Assembly (NCBI RefSeq): GCF_013178945.1
Contig: NZ_JABFDM010000010.1
Span: 62,001-126,000, forward strand
Length of the DNA stretch: 64,000 bases
Direction: 5' to 3'
DNA from: Bradyrhizobium aeschynomenes
Lineage (GTDB): Bacteria > Pseudomonadota > Alphaproteobacteria > Rhizobiales > Xanthobacteraceae
Part shown: piece by piece, positions 56,993 through 64,000 of the stretch
Numbering within the stretch: position 1 is the first letter of the stretch
Layout: every line of letters starts with the position of its first letter
Program-made: the position numbers and the translations under genes
The notes under the pieces: model-generated
Told to the model about the DNA's origin: nothing
What the model saw: the letters and a program-made list of their open reading frames with translations, nothing else
Databases searched by the model: none

Positions 56993-57098
56993 GCGCAGGG
57001 AAGGCCGGGTCGTGCCGGCTGTACCTGTGGTTCCTGCCCCGTGCATTCTTTCCGCACGGGGGCCACGGGCCTCAGCCGAGGCTCGGCCTTCCCTGCGC
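56993..57098. repeat. Structured dispersed element (possible ncRNA-like fold)
   Basis: A perfect 15-bp closing stem (GCGCAGGGAAGGCCG at 56993-57007 with CGGCCTTCCCTGCGC at 57084-57098) encloses a 76-nt interior with its own 7-bp hairpin CCCGTGC/GCACGGG (57038-57060). Outward of that hairpin, GTGG and CCAC can extend the pairing. I recall many diverged versions of this block in Bradyrhizobium genomes in which stems are kept while loops differ, which would suggest selection on RNA or DNA structure. Not checked here. Confidence 0.6.
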
Positions 57099-57173
57099 CC
57101 TTGCTTCCGATGAGGGCGAATGTACCGGATCACTCGGACGCCAGAGCGCCGCGAGAACGAGATTGCATGTCGG

Positions 57174-57254
57174 CGTCATTACGAGCGAAGCGACGCAATC
57201 CAGACCTCCCACAGCGGAGGCCGTCTGGATTGCGTCGCTGCGTTCCTCGCAATG
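57174..57254. repeat. CGTCATT(G/A)CGAGCGAAGCGACGCAATCC palindromic repeat
   Basis: Inner arms form a perfect 16-bp inverted repeat (57190-57205 and 57223-57238, GCGACGCAATCCAGAC). The outer parts CGTCATTACGAGCG and CCTCGCAATG pair loosely. Same family as 25455-25530. It directly follows the structured element, making a composite repeat block. Confidence 0.8.
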
Positions 57255-57290
57255 CCGCGAGGCAAGAGCGATGTCGATGGCCTGCTCACA

Positions 57291-57317
57291 AACGAAAAGC
57301 CGGGCGGAGCCCGGCCT
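57291..57317 (-). terminator. Terminator of the small secreted-protein gene
   Basis: On the minus strand a 7-bp stem GCCGGGC/GCCCGGC (57299-57315) with a three-base loop, then TTTTCGTT. Forty bases past the stop codon at 57357. Confidence 0.8.
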
Positions 57318-57356
57318 TAAATCATCGGATTGGGTGTTCGAATGCTGTCCCAGCCC

Positions 57357-57737
57357 TCAGTAGGGGATCGGAATCCGGGTCGGGTAGCCGCCGAGGTCGG
57401 ACGGCGCCATCAGCGGCTGGCGGTCGATCGGGCGGTTCAGGTTCTCGCGGGCAAAGGACGGATAGCCGACGGCCGGCGGGAAGGCATAGTCGCTGAACTT
57501 GCGGTCGCCCGGCAGCACCTCGGTGCCGCCGTCCAGCCAGGAGCGCTTGCTCACATAGATGCGGGTGCGCGGGCCGGACTGGTAGGAATAGTTCGGTCCG
57601 TTGGAGTAGACCACCGTCGAGCGACGCTTGGCGGGGGCGGCATCGGCGGAGGTGACGGCAAGAGTCGTGATGGCAAGACCGGTCGCGGCGATCACCGCCA
57701 AGGTCATGACCCGCGTCGCAGCAGAAAATTCAATCAT
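57357..57737 (-). CDS. Small secreted protein of unknown function
   Basis: 126 residues from ATG 57737, with GAGGA before it. A hydrophobic signal segment (about 9-30) ends near ADAA. The mature part is basic, Tyr- and Pro-rich: VVYSNGPNYSYQSGPRTRIYVSKRSWLDGGTEVLPGDRKFSDYAFPP, then RENLNRPIDRQPL. No named domain seen, though similar short secreted proteins are common in Bradyrhizobium. A proper ribosome site and terminator support it as a real gene. Probably periplasmic. Confidence 0.8.
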   Translation of the reverse strand: MIEFSAATRVMTLAVIAATGLAITTLAVTSADAAPAKRRSTVVYSNGPNYSYQSGPRTRIYVSKRSWLDGGTEVLPGDRKFSDYAFPPAVGYPSFARENLNRPIDRQPLMAPSDLGGYPTRIPIPY

Positions 57738-57965
57738 CACGTCCTCTTCCTGGCGCCAAACGGGGCGGGCGCTCGCCATGCGCATGATTTGGCCCGCACA
57801 ATATCTGGGTCGGCTGTGGCATCACAAGGTCATTCCCGCGACGCTGCCGAAGATAAATTCCGGCTGTGGCGGGAAAGTTGCATCAAAATCCGTCACTTGC
57901 CGGGGACGGACGATGTCCGATCGTGGCCTCGCAGCCTTCGGCAACATGCGGACGCAAATCGTCGC

Positions 57966-58817
57966 TCAGAAGGTGCCGCGCAGCCGGGGATTGTCGAGGG
58001 CCGTGATCCAGTCGTTGAGCGTCTTGGCGACCCCCGTTGCGTCGCAATCGGCGCGCCGCGGCTCGGCCTGGGCGAACAGCTCGGTCAGGGCGGCCTCATG
58101 GCCGGACGGCGACAGCAGGGTCAGGCGGTTGAGCATGCAGCCGACGGCGGCGCGCCGGGTCTGCAGGGCGGCGCCCTGGCAGGACCAGCCGGAGATCCGC
58201 AGCGCCGGTACGGCGATGGTCTTCAGAAAACCCAGGCAGGCGCCCGGGCCGTCCGGAGCGCCGGCCTGACGCAACAGGCTGATCGGGCCAAACCGGCTGT
58301 CAATGATGCCGGCCGCTTCGAGCTCGGGCGCAGGACGCCCCATGCGCGCCGCGAGATCGCCGATCGGGTTGCGCATGCCGTCGCGCTCCGGTCCGATCCG
58401 GTAAATCTCGATCTCGGCCGCCGACCGGTCCGCCGGCTCGCCCCAGCGCAGCACGTCCTTGCGGCCGCCGGCGGGGTGGGTCAGCATGGTGTAGGTCGCG
58501 GTTCTGTCGGGCTGGTCGGTGAGGCGCAGCGAAAACGCCGGCACCGCGCCGTCGGCAAGCATCCAGCCTGTCCTGGACGACGGCGTGTCGTCGCCGGCGT
58601 CGAGCCGGTTCCAGGCGGCCACGCCGAGCATGGCGATCAACGCCAGCGCTCCCACATAGGCAAACAGGCGCGCAAAGGTGCCGCAGACCTCGTCCGCCAC
58701 GGCCTTGAGGCCGGGCGAGATACGGGGCTTGCGGATCGTCGCGGCTGTCCTGGCCGAATCGGGATGCATCGAATGCGAGACGTCGTGGTAACGTTGTGTC
58801 AGGGACGTTTCTCGCAT
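57966..58817 (-). CDS. Single-span membrane protein of unknown function
   Basis: 283 residues from ATG 58817 (MRETSLTQRYHD); a downstream ATG at 58769 is possible. A cytoplasmic N-terminal 40 residues are followed by one span (LFAYVGALALIAMLGVAAW) and a periplasmic domain containing several cysteines (ACLGFLK, SGWSCQGA, GCMLNRL, ADCDATG). The layout resembles an anti-sigma-like or sensor protein, but no sigma factor gene is adjacent and no zinc-finger is present, so I do not assign that role. Divergent from asd with about 66 bp between starts. Confidence 0.75.
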   Translation of the reverse strand: MRETSLTQRYHDVSHSMHPDSARTAATIRKPRISPGLKAVADEVCGTFARLFAYVGALALIAMLGVAAWNRLDAGDDTPSSRTGWMLADGAVPAFSLRLTDQPDRTATYTMLTHPAGGRKDVLRWGEPADRSAAEIEIYRIGPERDGMRNPIGDLAARMGRPAPELEAAGIIDSRFGPISLLRQAGAPDGPGACLGFLKTIAVPALRISGWSCQGAALQTRRAAVGCMLNRLTLLSPSGHEAALTELFAQAEPRRADCDATGVAKTLNDWITALDNPRLRGTF

Positions 58818-58883
58818 AGAAGCGCTGCCGCTTCCGTTTCCGCTCAGATGCGCGGTCGGCCAAATTTCTTCGGAGAGTGAACG

Positions 58884-59918
58884 ATGGGTTACAAAGTCGC
58901 AGTGGTCGGCGCGACCGGCAATGTCGGACGGGAAATGCTCAATATTCTCGACGAGCGCCAATTTCCGGCAGACGAGGTCGTGGCGCTGGCGTCACGCCGC
59001 AGCGTGGGCGTCGAGGTGTCCTATGGCGACCGCACCCTGAAGTGCAAGGCGCTCGAGCACTACGATTTTGCCGACGTCGACATCTGCCTGATGTCCGCGG
59101 GCGGAACGGTCTCGAAGGAATGGTCGCCGAAGATCGGCGCCGCCGGGTGTGTCGTGATCGACAATTCCTCGGCCTGGCGCATGGATCCGGACGTGCCGCT
59201 GATCGTGCCGGAGGTCAATGCCGATGCGGCCGCCGGCTTCAACAAGAAGAACATCATCGCCAACCCGAACTGCTCGACCGCCCAGCTCGTCGTCGCGCTG
59301 AAGCCGCTGCACGACAAGGCGAAGATCACGCGCGTCGTGGTGTCGACCTATCAGTCGGTGTCAGGCGCCGGTAAGGACGCGATGGACGAACTGTTCTCGC
59401 AGACCAAGGCCGTCTACACCAACGACGAGCTGATCAATAACAAGTTTCCCAAGCGCATCGCCTTCAACGTCATTCCGCAGATCGACGTCTTCATGGAAGA
59501 CGGCTTTACCAAGGAAGAGTGGAAGATGATGGCGGAGACCAAGAAGATCCTCGATCCGAAGATCAAGCTGACCGCAACCTGCGTACGCGTGCCGGTGTTC
59601 GTCGGCCACTCCGAGGCGGTCAATGTCGAGTTCGAGAATCCGATCACCGCTGACGAGGCGCGCAACATCCTGCGCAACGCGCCGGGCTGTCTCGTGATCG
59701 ACAAGCATGAGCCGGGCGGCTACGTGACGCCCTATGAGGCCGCCGGCGAGGACGCGACCTATATCAGCCGCATCCGCGAGGACGGCACGGTCGAGAACGG
59801 CCTCGCCTTCTGGTGCGTGTCGGACAATTTGCGCAAGGGCGCGGCGCTGAACGCCATCCAGATTGCCGAAGTGCTGATCAACCGCAAGCTCATCACCGCC
59901 AAGAAGAAGGCGGCCTGA
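58884..59918 (+). CDS. asd: Aspartate-semialdehyde dehydrogenase
   Basis: 344 residues, ATG 58884. It reduces aspartyl phosphate to aspartate semialdehyde, leading to Lys, Met, Thr and diaminopimelate for the wall. NADPH motif GATGNVGREML (9-19), catalytic Cys130 in NPNCSTAQLV, and RVPVFVGHSEAVNVEFE late in the protein are all present. Essential in most bacteria. Followed in the same direction by a YqhA-like membrane protein. Confidence 0.97.
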   Translation: MGYKVAVVGATGNVGREMLNILDERQFPADEVVALASRRSVGVEVSYGDRTLKCKALEHYDFADVDICLMSAGGTVSKEWSPKIGAAGCVVIDNSSAWRMDPDVPLIVPEVNADAAAGFNKKNIIANPNCSTAQLVVALKPLHDKAKITRVVVSTYQSVSGAGKDAMDELFSQTKAVYTNDELINNKFPKRIAFNVIPQIDVFMEDGFTKEEWKMMAETKKILDPKIKLTATCVRVPVFVGHSEAVNVEFENPITADEARNILRNAPGCLVIDKHEPGGYVTPYEAAGEDATYISRIREDGTVENGLAFWCVSDNLRKGAALNAIQIAEVLINRKLITAKKKAA

Positions 59919-59949
59919 GTCGTAACTATCAGCACGCGGCGCATTCGGG

Positions 59950-60528
59950 GTGGGATCGAACGTGGCTGAGAGCAGCAAGACCGAGCCGGCAGAGGCGACA
60001 GTGCCCGTGCCGGCGAAGCACGCGCCGGGTCCGCTCGAACGCGGGCTCGAGGGCTTCCTGTTCAAGAGCCGCTGGCTGATGGCGCCGTTCTATGTGGGCC
60101 TCGTCGTCAGCCTCGTGGTGCTGCTGTTCAAATTCGCGCTGCTGCTGTGGGAGAACGTCGTCCATCTGCCGACCGCCAAGGAGAGCGACATCATCCTCGG
60201 CGTGCTCAGCCTGATCGACGTCTGCCTCACCGGCAATCTGGTGCTGATCGTGGTGTTCTCGGGCTATGAGAACTTCGTCTCGCGCATCGATCCCGGCGGC
60301 CATCCGGACTGGCCGGAATGGATGACCAAGGTCGACTTCGCCGGGCTGAAGCAGAAGCTGCTGGCCTCGATCGTCGCGATCTCGGCGATCCAGCTGCTCA
60401 AGGCGTTCATGAATCTCGACGCCGGCTACGACTCGGTCAAACTCGGCTGGCTGGTCGGCGTGCACATGACCTTCGTGGTCTCGACCGTGATGCTGGCGCT
60501 GTCGGACCGCTGGTCGGGCGATCATTGA
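59950..60528 (+). CDS. TIGR00645/YqhA family membrane protein
   Basis: 192 residues from GTG 59950; a second GTG at 59962 is equally possible. After a 30-residue Pro/Glu-rich cytoplasmic start there are four spans: MAPFYVGLVVSLVVLLFKFALLLW, DIILGVLSLIDVCLTGNLVLIVVFSGYENFVS, a helix at LKQKLLASIVAISAIQLL and a last one at MTFVVSTVMLAL. These segments match the YqhA/TIGR00645 family, unknown function. 32 bp after asd, so may be co-transcribed. Confidence 0.88.
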   Translation: MGSNVAESSKTEPAEATVPVPAKHAPGPLERGLEGFLFKSRWLMAPFYVGLVVSLVVLLFKFALLLWENVVHLPTAKESDIILGVLSLIDVCLTGNLVLIVVFSGYENFVSRIDPGGHPDWPEWMTKVDFAGLKQKLLASIVAISAIQLLKAFMNLDAGYDSVKLGWLVGVHMTFVVSTVMLALSDRWSGDH

Positions 60529-60535
60529 CGGCGAA

Positions 60536-60589
60536 TGGCGAGTAGCGAATTGGGATCTCTGCTCGCACCTCCCGATTCGCTACTCGCCA
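60536..60589. repeat. GAATGGCGAGTAGCGAAT palindrome overlapping the carbonic anhydrase 3' end
   Basis: Perfect 15-bp arms TGGCGAGTAGCGAAT (60536-60550) and ATTCGCTACTCGCCA (60575-60589). The right arm contains the stop and last codons of the carbonic anhydrase gene. Same small repeat family as 24621-24687. Confidence 0.8.
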
Positions 60590-61224
60590 GTGCGCGCGCT
60601 GCGAAATTCCTTGCTCGCCTTGTCGAGCACGAACAGCGAGCCCTCGGACACACCGAAATAGGCGCCGTGCAGCTGCAGATCGCCCGCCTCGACCCGGCTT
60701 CGCACGAACGGGAACGTCATCAGGTTCTCCAGGCTGCGGAACACAGCGGCCTTCTCGATTCGGGTGACGAAATCCTGAAAGCTCTCATGGTCGCGTTGCT
60801 CGACGACCTCGCCGGGCTTGATGAACATCGACATCCAGCGGCCGATGAAATCGCCCGGCGACAGCGGCGCCGCCTTGTCGACGAAGGCGCGGATGCCGCC
60901 GCACTGGGCGTGGCCGAGGATCACGATGTGCTTCACCTTCAGCACCGTGACGGCATATTCCAGCGCCGCCGACACGCCGTGGGCGTTGGCATCGGGTTGA
61001 TAGATCGGCACGAGATTGGCGATGTTCCGGAGCACGAACAATTCGCCCGGCCCGACATCGAAAATCACCTCGGGCGAGACGCGGGAATCGCAGCAGCCGA
61101 TCACCATGACTTCGGGCGACTGGCCGCGCTCGGACAGCTCCAGATAGCGGCTCTGTTCGGTCGGAAGGCGCTGGGTGGTGAAGGCGCGATAGCCTTCGAG
61201 CAGACGTTGCGGAAACGAGATCAT
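60580..61224 (-). CDS. Beta-carbonic anhydrase
   Basis: 214 residues. Zinc ligands Cys44 (GCCDSRV), His105 and Cys108 (GHAQCGG) are present, with the Asp46-Arg48 pair of the beta class. It interconverts CO2 and bicarbonate in the cytosol. MSMFIKPGE and GVSAALEYAV are typical of the family. The last few residues (TGE) are encoded by a palindromic repeat that overlaps the gene end, implying that the element inserted here and supplied the current stop codon. Confidence 0.95.
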   Translation of the reverse strand: MISFPQRLLEGYRAFTTQRLPTEQSRYLELSERGQSPEVMVIGCCDSRVSPEVIFDVGPGELFVLRNIANLVPIYQPDANAHGVSAALEYAVTVLKVKHIVILGHAQCGGIRAFVDKAAPLSPGDFIGRWMSMFIKPGEVVEQRDHESFQDFVTRIEKAAVFRSLENLMTFPFVRSRVEAGDLQLHGAYFGVSEGSLFVLDKASKEFRSARTGE

Positions 61225-61325
61225 GGGCCTTGCCTAAACACATGCGGCCTGCGGGAACAAGCCTTTCGGCTCGGCGGGCGAAATGGTATCGCGGGCCGCC
61301 GCCATAAACCAAGGGAAACGCCGAA

Positions 61326-62204
61326 ATGATCCGCCCGCGCCGCAGTCTTCTGTTCATGCCCGGCTCCAATGCCCGCGCGCTGGAGAAGGGGCGGAACCTG
61401 CCGGCCGACGGCCTGATCCTCGATCTCGAGGATTCGGTGGCGCCGGACGCCAAAGCCGCGGCGCGCGAGCAGATCGCCAAGGCGGTGGCCGCCGATGGCT
61501 ACGGCAAGCGCGAGCTCCTGATCCGCATCAACAGCCTGGACACGTCCTGGTGGAGCGACGACGTCGCGATGGCGGGACGGACGGCGACCGACGGCATCCT
61601 GGTTCCCAAGGTCTCGACGGTCGAGGATCTGCGCATGGTGACCAGCCGCCTCGCCGAGGTCGGCGCCGATCCGTCGCTGAAAGTGTGGGCCATGATCGAG
61701 ACCGCGCGCGCCGTGCTCGATGCGGACCGTCTCGCGGCCACTGTGCATGAGGAAGGCTCCCGGCTTGCCGGCTTCGTGTTCGGGCCGAACGACATTTCGC
61801 GCGAGACGCGCATCCGCATGCTGCCGGGCCGCGCGACGATGCTGCCGATGATCAGCCATTGCATCCTGGCGACGCGCGCGCACGGGCTGGAAATTCTCGA
61901 TGGTCCCTACAGCGATTTCGCCAATGCCGATGGCTTCTCGCAGGAATGCATCCAGGCCCGCGATCTCGGCTTTGACGGCAAGACACTGATCCACCCGGGA
62001 CAGATCGACGCCTGCAACGCGATCTTCACGCCGCCGGCGGCCGAGGTCGCCGACGCCCGCAAGATCATCGCGGCGTTCGAGTTGCCCGAGAATGCCTCGC
62101 GCGGCGCGATCCAGATCGACGGCCGCATGGTCGAGCGGCTGCATGCCGAGATGGCCCGGCGGACGATCGCGATTGCGGACGCCATCGCGGCGGCGGGGAA
62201 GTGA
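61326..62204 (+). CDS. HpcH/HpaI aldolase/CitE-like CoA ester lyase
   Basis: 292 residues, TIM-barrel. RRSLLFMPGSNARALEKG, DGLILDLEDSVAPDAK, and the later LVPKVST, MIETARAVL, FVFGPNDIS and GKTLIHPGQIDACN give the Mg-binding and CoA-binding residues of the CitE/Mcl family. Members cleave malyl-, citramalyl- or citryl-CoA type esters. No citrate lyase partner subunits are nearby, so citramalyl-CoA or malyl-CoA lyase activity is more likely than CitE itself. Divergent from the carbonic anhydrase gene. Confidence 0.9.
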   Translation: MIRPRRSLLFMPGSNARALEKGRNLPADGLILDLEDSVAPDAKAAAREQIAKAVAADGYGKRELLIRINSLDTSWWSDDVAMAGRTATDGILVPKVSTVEDLRMVTSRLAEVGADPSLKVWAMIETARAVLDADRLAATVHEEGSRLAGFVFGPNDISRETRIRMLPGRATMLPMISHCILATRAHGLEILDGPYSDFANADGFSQECIQARDLGFDGKTLIHPGQIDACNAIFTPPAAEVADARKIIAAFELPENASRGAIQIDGRMVERLHAEMARRTIAIADAIAAAGK

Positions 62205-62212
62205 AGTGATCG

Positions 62213-62584
62213 TCAGCTGCGCTTGAGGCTGAGGATGTAGTTGACGAGGTCGCCGCGCTGCTCGACCGTCAGAATGACGTTGGGCATCGTCGGGTGGCTG
62301 CTCTGCAGGAAGACCTTGAGCGCCAGCTCGGTGGTCGAGGGCATGTTGGCGACGGCGACGAAATCCGGCGCCGTGGTGGTCTGGCTGCGCGCGCCGTTCG
62401 CGTCGATGGCGTGGCAGGGGCTGCACCAGGCCTCGGCCAGCCTGCGACCCGCCTGCACGCTGTCCGCGGCCGGCGTGGCGCCGTTGGCATAGTGCAGCCG
62501 GATCAGCAGCATCGCGGCGAGCGCGAGCAGCAGCGCGGCGCCGATGTGGAGCCAAGTGTTGCGGTGCAGATTCGGCAGGCTCAT
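62213..62584 (-). CDS. Monohaem cytochrome c, membrane-anchored
   Basis: 123 residues from ATG 62584. An N-terminal hydrophobic segment (LHIGAALLLALAAMLLIRL) without a clear cleavage site suggests a membrane anchor. The class I domain has haem motif CSPCH in AEAWCSPCHAID, and a likely Met ligand in SHPTMPNV. Electron carrier on the periplasmic face. Located 37 bp downstream of the DUF6455 gene; the pair shares an upstream region with two FixK-type boxes, pointing to low-oxygen expression. Confidence 0.9.
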   Translation of the reverse strand: MSLPNLHRNTWLHIGAALLLALAAMLLIRLHYANGATPAADSVQAGRRLAEAWCSPCHAIDANGARSQTTTAPDFVAVANMPSTTELALKVFLQSSHPTMPNVILTVEQRGDLVNYILSLKRS

Positions 62585-62621
62585 CGCGTCGCTCCGCTGA
62601 CGTAGGATGGGGAGGAGGCGA

Positions 62622-63038
62622 TCAGTGCTTGACCGCGCCGGCACCCAGGCGGTCGATGGTCGGCGCGTTGAGGCAGTACTCCTCGTAATGCGCGCCGCTG
62701 GTGCCCGCCGAGAGATCGCGGTGGCAGCGCGGCTTGTCCTTGCACATGGCGCAGACCCGCTCCATGTCGCGCAACACCAGCGGCTCGGCGCGCCCCAGCG
62801 CGGCCTCGTCGATGCCGAGCGCCTTGAGCATCAAGGGCAGCTCATCGGCCGCGTGCTCGCCGTGACGGACCAGCTCGTCGAGATCCGAAGGCGTGACCTG
62901 CAGGTCCATTGCGATGCGTTCGAAATCGTCACGGTCGAGCTGCCGCAGCTCCGTCAGCTCGCGCCGGTGCCGCAGCCATTGCGCGAACGTATCGATCAGG
63001 AATTGAACGCGGGGATAGGGCTTGGCTTGGGCAGGCAT
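62622..63038 (-). CDS. DUF6455-like cysteine-rich protein
   Basis: 138 residues from ATG 63038 after GGAG. The C-terminal half has C-x2-C-x5-C (CAMCKDKPRCHRDL) and a fourth Cys in EEYCLNAPTI, a spacing suited to a zinc or iron-sulfur site. The middle region reads LTELRQLDRDDFERIAMDLQVTPSDLDELV, similar to the DUF1127-like/DUF6455 helical motif. I recall such proteins in FixK/FNR-regulated operons. Function unknown. First gene of an operon with a cytochrome c. Confidence 0.82.
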   Translation of the reverse strand: MPAQAKPYPRVQFLIDTFAQWLRHRRELTELRQLDRDDFERIAMDLQVTPSDLDELVRHGEHAADELPLMLKALGIDEAALGRAEPLVLRDMERVCAMCKDKPRCHRDLSAGTSGAHYEEYCLNAPTIDRLGAGAVKH

Positions 63039-63054
63039 GGCTCGTCTCCGATGA

Positions 63055-63068
63055 TTGACGCCAATCAA
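63055..63068. promoter_or_regulatory. FixK/FNR-type box, start-proximal
   Basis: TTGACGCCAATCAA: TTGA-N6-TCAA, a full match to the FNR/FixK consensus half-sites. Its centre is only about 23 bp before the DUF6455 ATG, so it would overlap the -10 region or start of transcription if the upstream box is the activator site. Confidence 0.75.
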
Positions 63069-63090
63069 TCACCGGGTGACGGTGCGGACG

Positions 63091-63104
63091 TTGCGTTAGA
63101 TCAA
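63091..63104. promoter_or_regulatory. FixK/FNR-type box, distal
   Basis: TTGCGTTAGATCAA fits the Bradyrhizobium FixK2 consensus TTG(A/C)-N6-(T/G)CAA. Its centre is about 60 bp before the DUF6455 ATG; at -41.5 it would place the transcript start about 18 bp before the start codon. Confidence 0.75.
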
Positions 63105-63137
63105 GCAGCGCAACAGCCCTGCCGCGGGCGCGGACCT

Positions 63138-63935
63138 TCAGGCACCGAACCGTTCCGTCGCCCAGGCATAAAGACTGCCCGGAACGGGCGCCTCGCCGCC
63201 GCGGCCCTTGGGCGAGATGTGCAGGCCGATGATGCCGGGATCGCCGATCAAACCGGAGAAATCCGACGGGTCGAAGAACGCCTTGGGCTCAGCATGCACG
63301 GCATAGAAGCTGCGCTTCGGCAGCGCATGGCGCAGCGAGCCGTGACGGCGGGCCAGCGCCGTCAGCGCGGCCGGGCCGAAGATGGCGACGCGGATGTCGG
63401 ACAGGCGGTCGGAGTGGCCGCGCAGACGGCGGAGCGCGAAGGTGATCCGGTGTCGGAGCGAAAGCCAGTTCGGCGTCAGCGCCTGCTGCGCCATCAGCGC
63501 GGTGAATTCGCCGACGATCGGGTCATCCGGCGGCAAATACAGCACGGAATTGCCGAGCTGCCGCGGTCGCTCCCAGGCGAAATAGGGCCGTGCGGGATCG
63601 ATCTCGACCGGCCGCAGCAGCAGAACGTCGGCGTCGAGCCACAGGCCGGCGCGCTGCGCCATCAACCGCATGCGGAAGAAGTCGCTGAACTGCAAGGTGG
63701 TCCAGTCGCGCCAGCTGCCATCCGGCTGCGGCGGCCTGAGGCGTTCGGAGAACGCATAAGGCAGGATCGCTTCGGCCTCGGCATTGCCGACACCGTCGGG
63801 CAATCCGGGCAGCGGATCGAAGCTGTAGACGGTGACCTTGTGGCCGGCCGCGAGTTGCGAACGCAGGCAGGTCTGCCGCAGCCGGTCGAGCGGTCCGCGC
63901 CAGAACGTCACGACCTCGGGCAAGACGCGCGTCAA
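63138..63935 (-). CDS. DXD-motif glycosyltransferase-like protein
   Basis: 265 residues, complete. An N-terminal SQLAAGHKVTVYSFDPLPGLP strand and the GLWLDADVLLLRPVE segment, with an Asp-x-Asp metal motif (about 101-103), resemble the capsular polysaccharide/TcdA-type glycosyltransferases (GT32-like). FFRMRLMAQRAG before the DXD is also typical. Probably transfers a sugar onto a surface polysaccharide from the cytoplasmic side. Donor and acceptor unknown. It stops 34 bp from the distal FixK box of the next operon. Confidence 0.82.
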   Translation of the reverse strand: MTRVLPEVVTFWRGPLDRLRQTCLRSQLAAGHKVTVYSFDPLPGLPDGVGNAEAEAILPYAFSERLRPPQPDGSWRDWTTLQFSDFFRMRLMAQRAGLWLDADVLLLRPVEIDPARPYFAWERPRQLGNSVLYLPPDDPIVGEFTALMAQQALTPNWLSLRHRITFALRRLRGHSDRLSDIRVAIFGPAALTALARRHGSLRHALPKRSFYAVHAEPKAFFDPSDFSGLIGDPGIIGLHISPKGRGGEAPVPGSLYAWATERFGA

Positions 63936-64000
63936 TGGCAGACCTGTGCTGGGGGGACTCGAAACAAGGCCCCGGACGCCTGGTCCGGGGCCCGCGAACT

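Noticed and set aside
56881..57363. A 160-codon plus-strand frame across the structured repeat
   Set aside because: It runs through two palindromic repeat families and has no protein signature. Such frames are often annotated as hypothetical proteins but the DNA structure explains the sequence better.

Overview
The window is GC-rich chromosomal DNA that looks like an alphaproteobacterium of the Bradyrhizobium/Nitrobacteraceae group. The basis is strong GC bias at third codon positions, paired glnK-amtB operons, FixK-type and sigma-54-type sites, a fused CysNC, a DUF1674 protein, and several dispersed repeats that resemble those I recall from Bradyrhizobium. The genus is inferred from sequence character only. 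No phage, transposase, CRISPR array or rRNA operon is visible. There is one tRNA (Gly, GCC).

Layout. 0-3.4 kb: hemD (cut by the window edge) divergent from tsaD, then gpsA and an EVE-domain protein. 3.6-7.6 kb: two glnK-amtB pairs; the first carries a sigma-54 promoter and NtrC-like palindromes. 7.8-12.1 kb: GYF membrane protein, tesB, a UbiH-type hydroxylase, an alpha/beta hydrolase and a Trm112-like protein. 12.2-14.7 kb: a TetR regulator with twin operators divergent from a small membrane protein, then a cupredoxin-FTR1 iron uptake pair. 14.7-21 kb: LON-domain protein, thioredoxin-TPR chaperone, tRNA-Gly, a catalytically dead caspase homologue, pncB and an amidase. 21.4-30.5 kb: sorbosone dehydrogenase with a dihaem cytochrome c, ketopantoate reductase, an SDR protein, a DsbA-type isomerase, a MATE pump, DUF2239 divergent from a GST, and a serine hydrolase. 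30.7-39.6 kb: ggt, a UMF1-type MFS protein, purH, heparinase-like protein, an RsmB-family methyltransferase and DUF1674. 39.6-43.5 kb: an overlapping sulfotransferase-cysD-cysNC operon. 43.6-50.5 kb: chemoreceptor, L,D-transpeptidase, acs, topoisomerase IB and a small anchored protein. 50.9-53.1 kb: fasciclin, cytochrome b and molybdopterin oxidoreductase. 53.1-58.8 kb: a 158-bp tandem repeat, an MFS transporter, leuB, a 1.1-kb repeat-rich gene-free stretch and two unknown proteins. 58.9-63.9 kb: asd, a YqhA-like protein, beta-carbonic anhydrase, a CitE-like lyase, a cytochrome c/DUF6455 operon with two FixK-type boxes, and a DXD glycosyltransferase.

Most of this is housekeeping and general metabolism. 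The parts that most deserve follow-up are the pseudo-caspase fused to an uncharacterised C-terminal domain, the sulfotransferase translationally coupled to sulfate activation (a dedicated PAPS-using pathway of unknown product), the structured repeat near 57.0 kb, the tandem 158-bp repeats, and several palindromic operators in divergent promoters.
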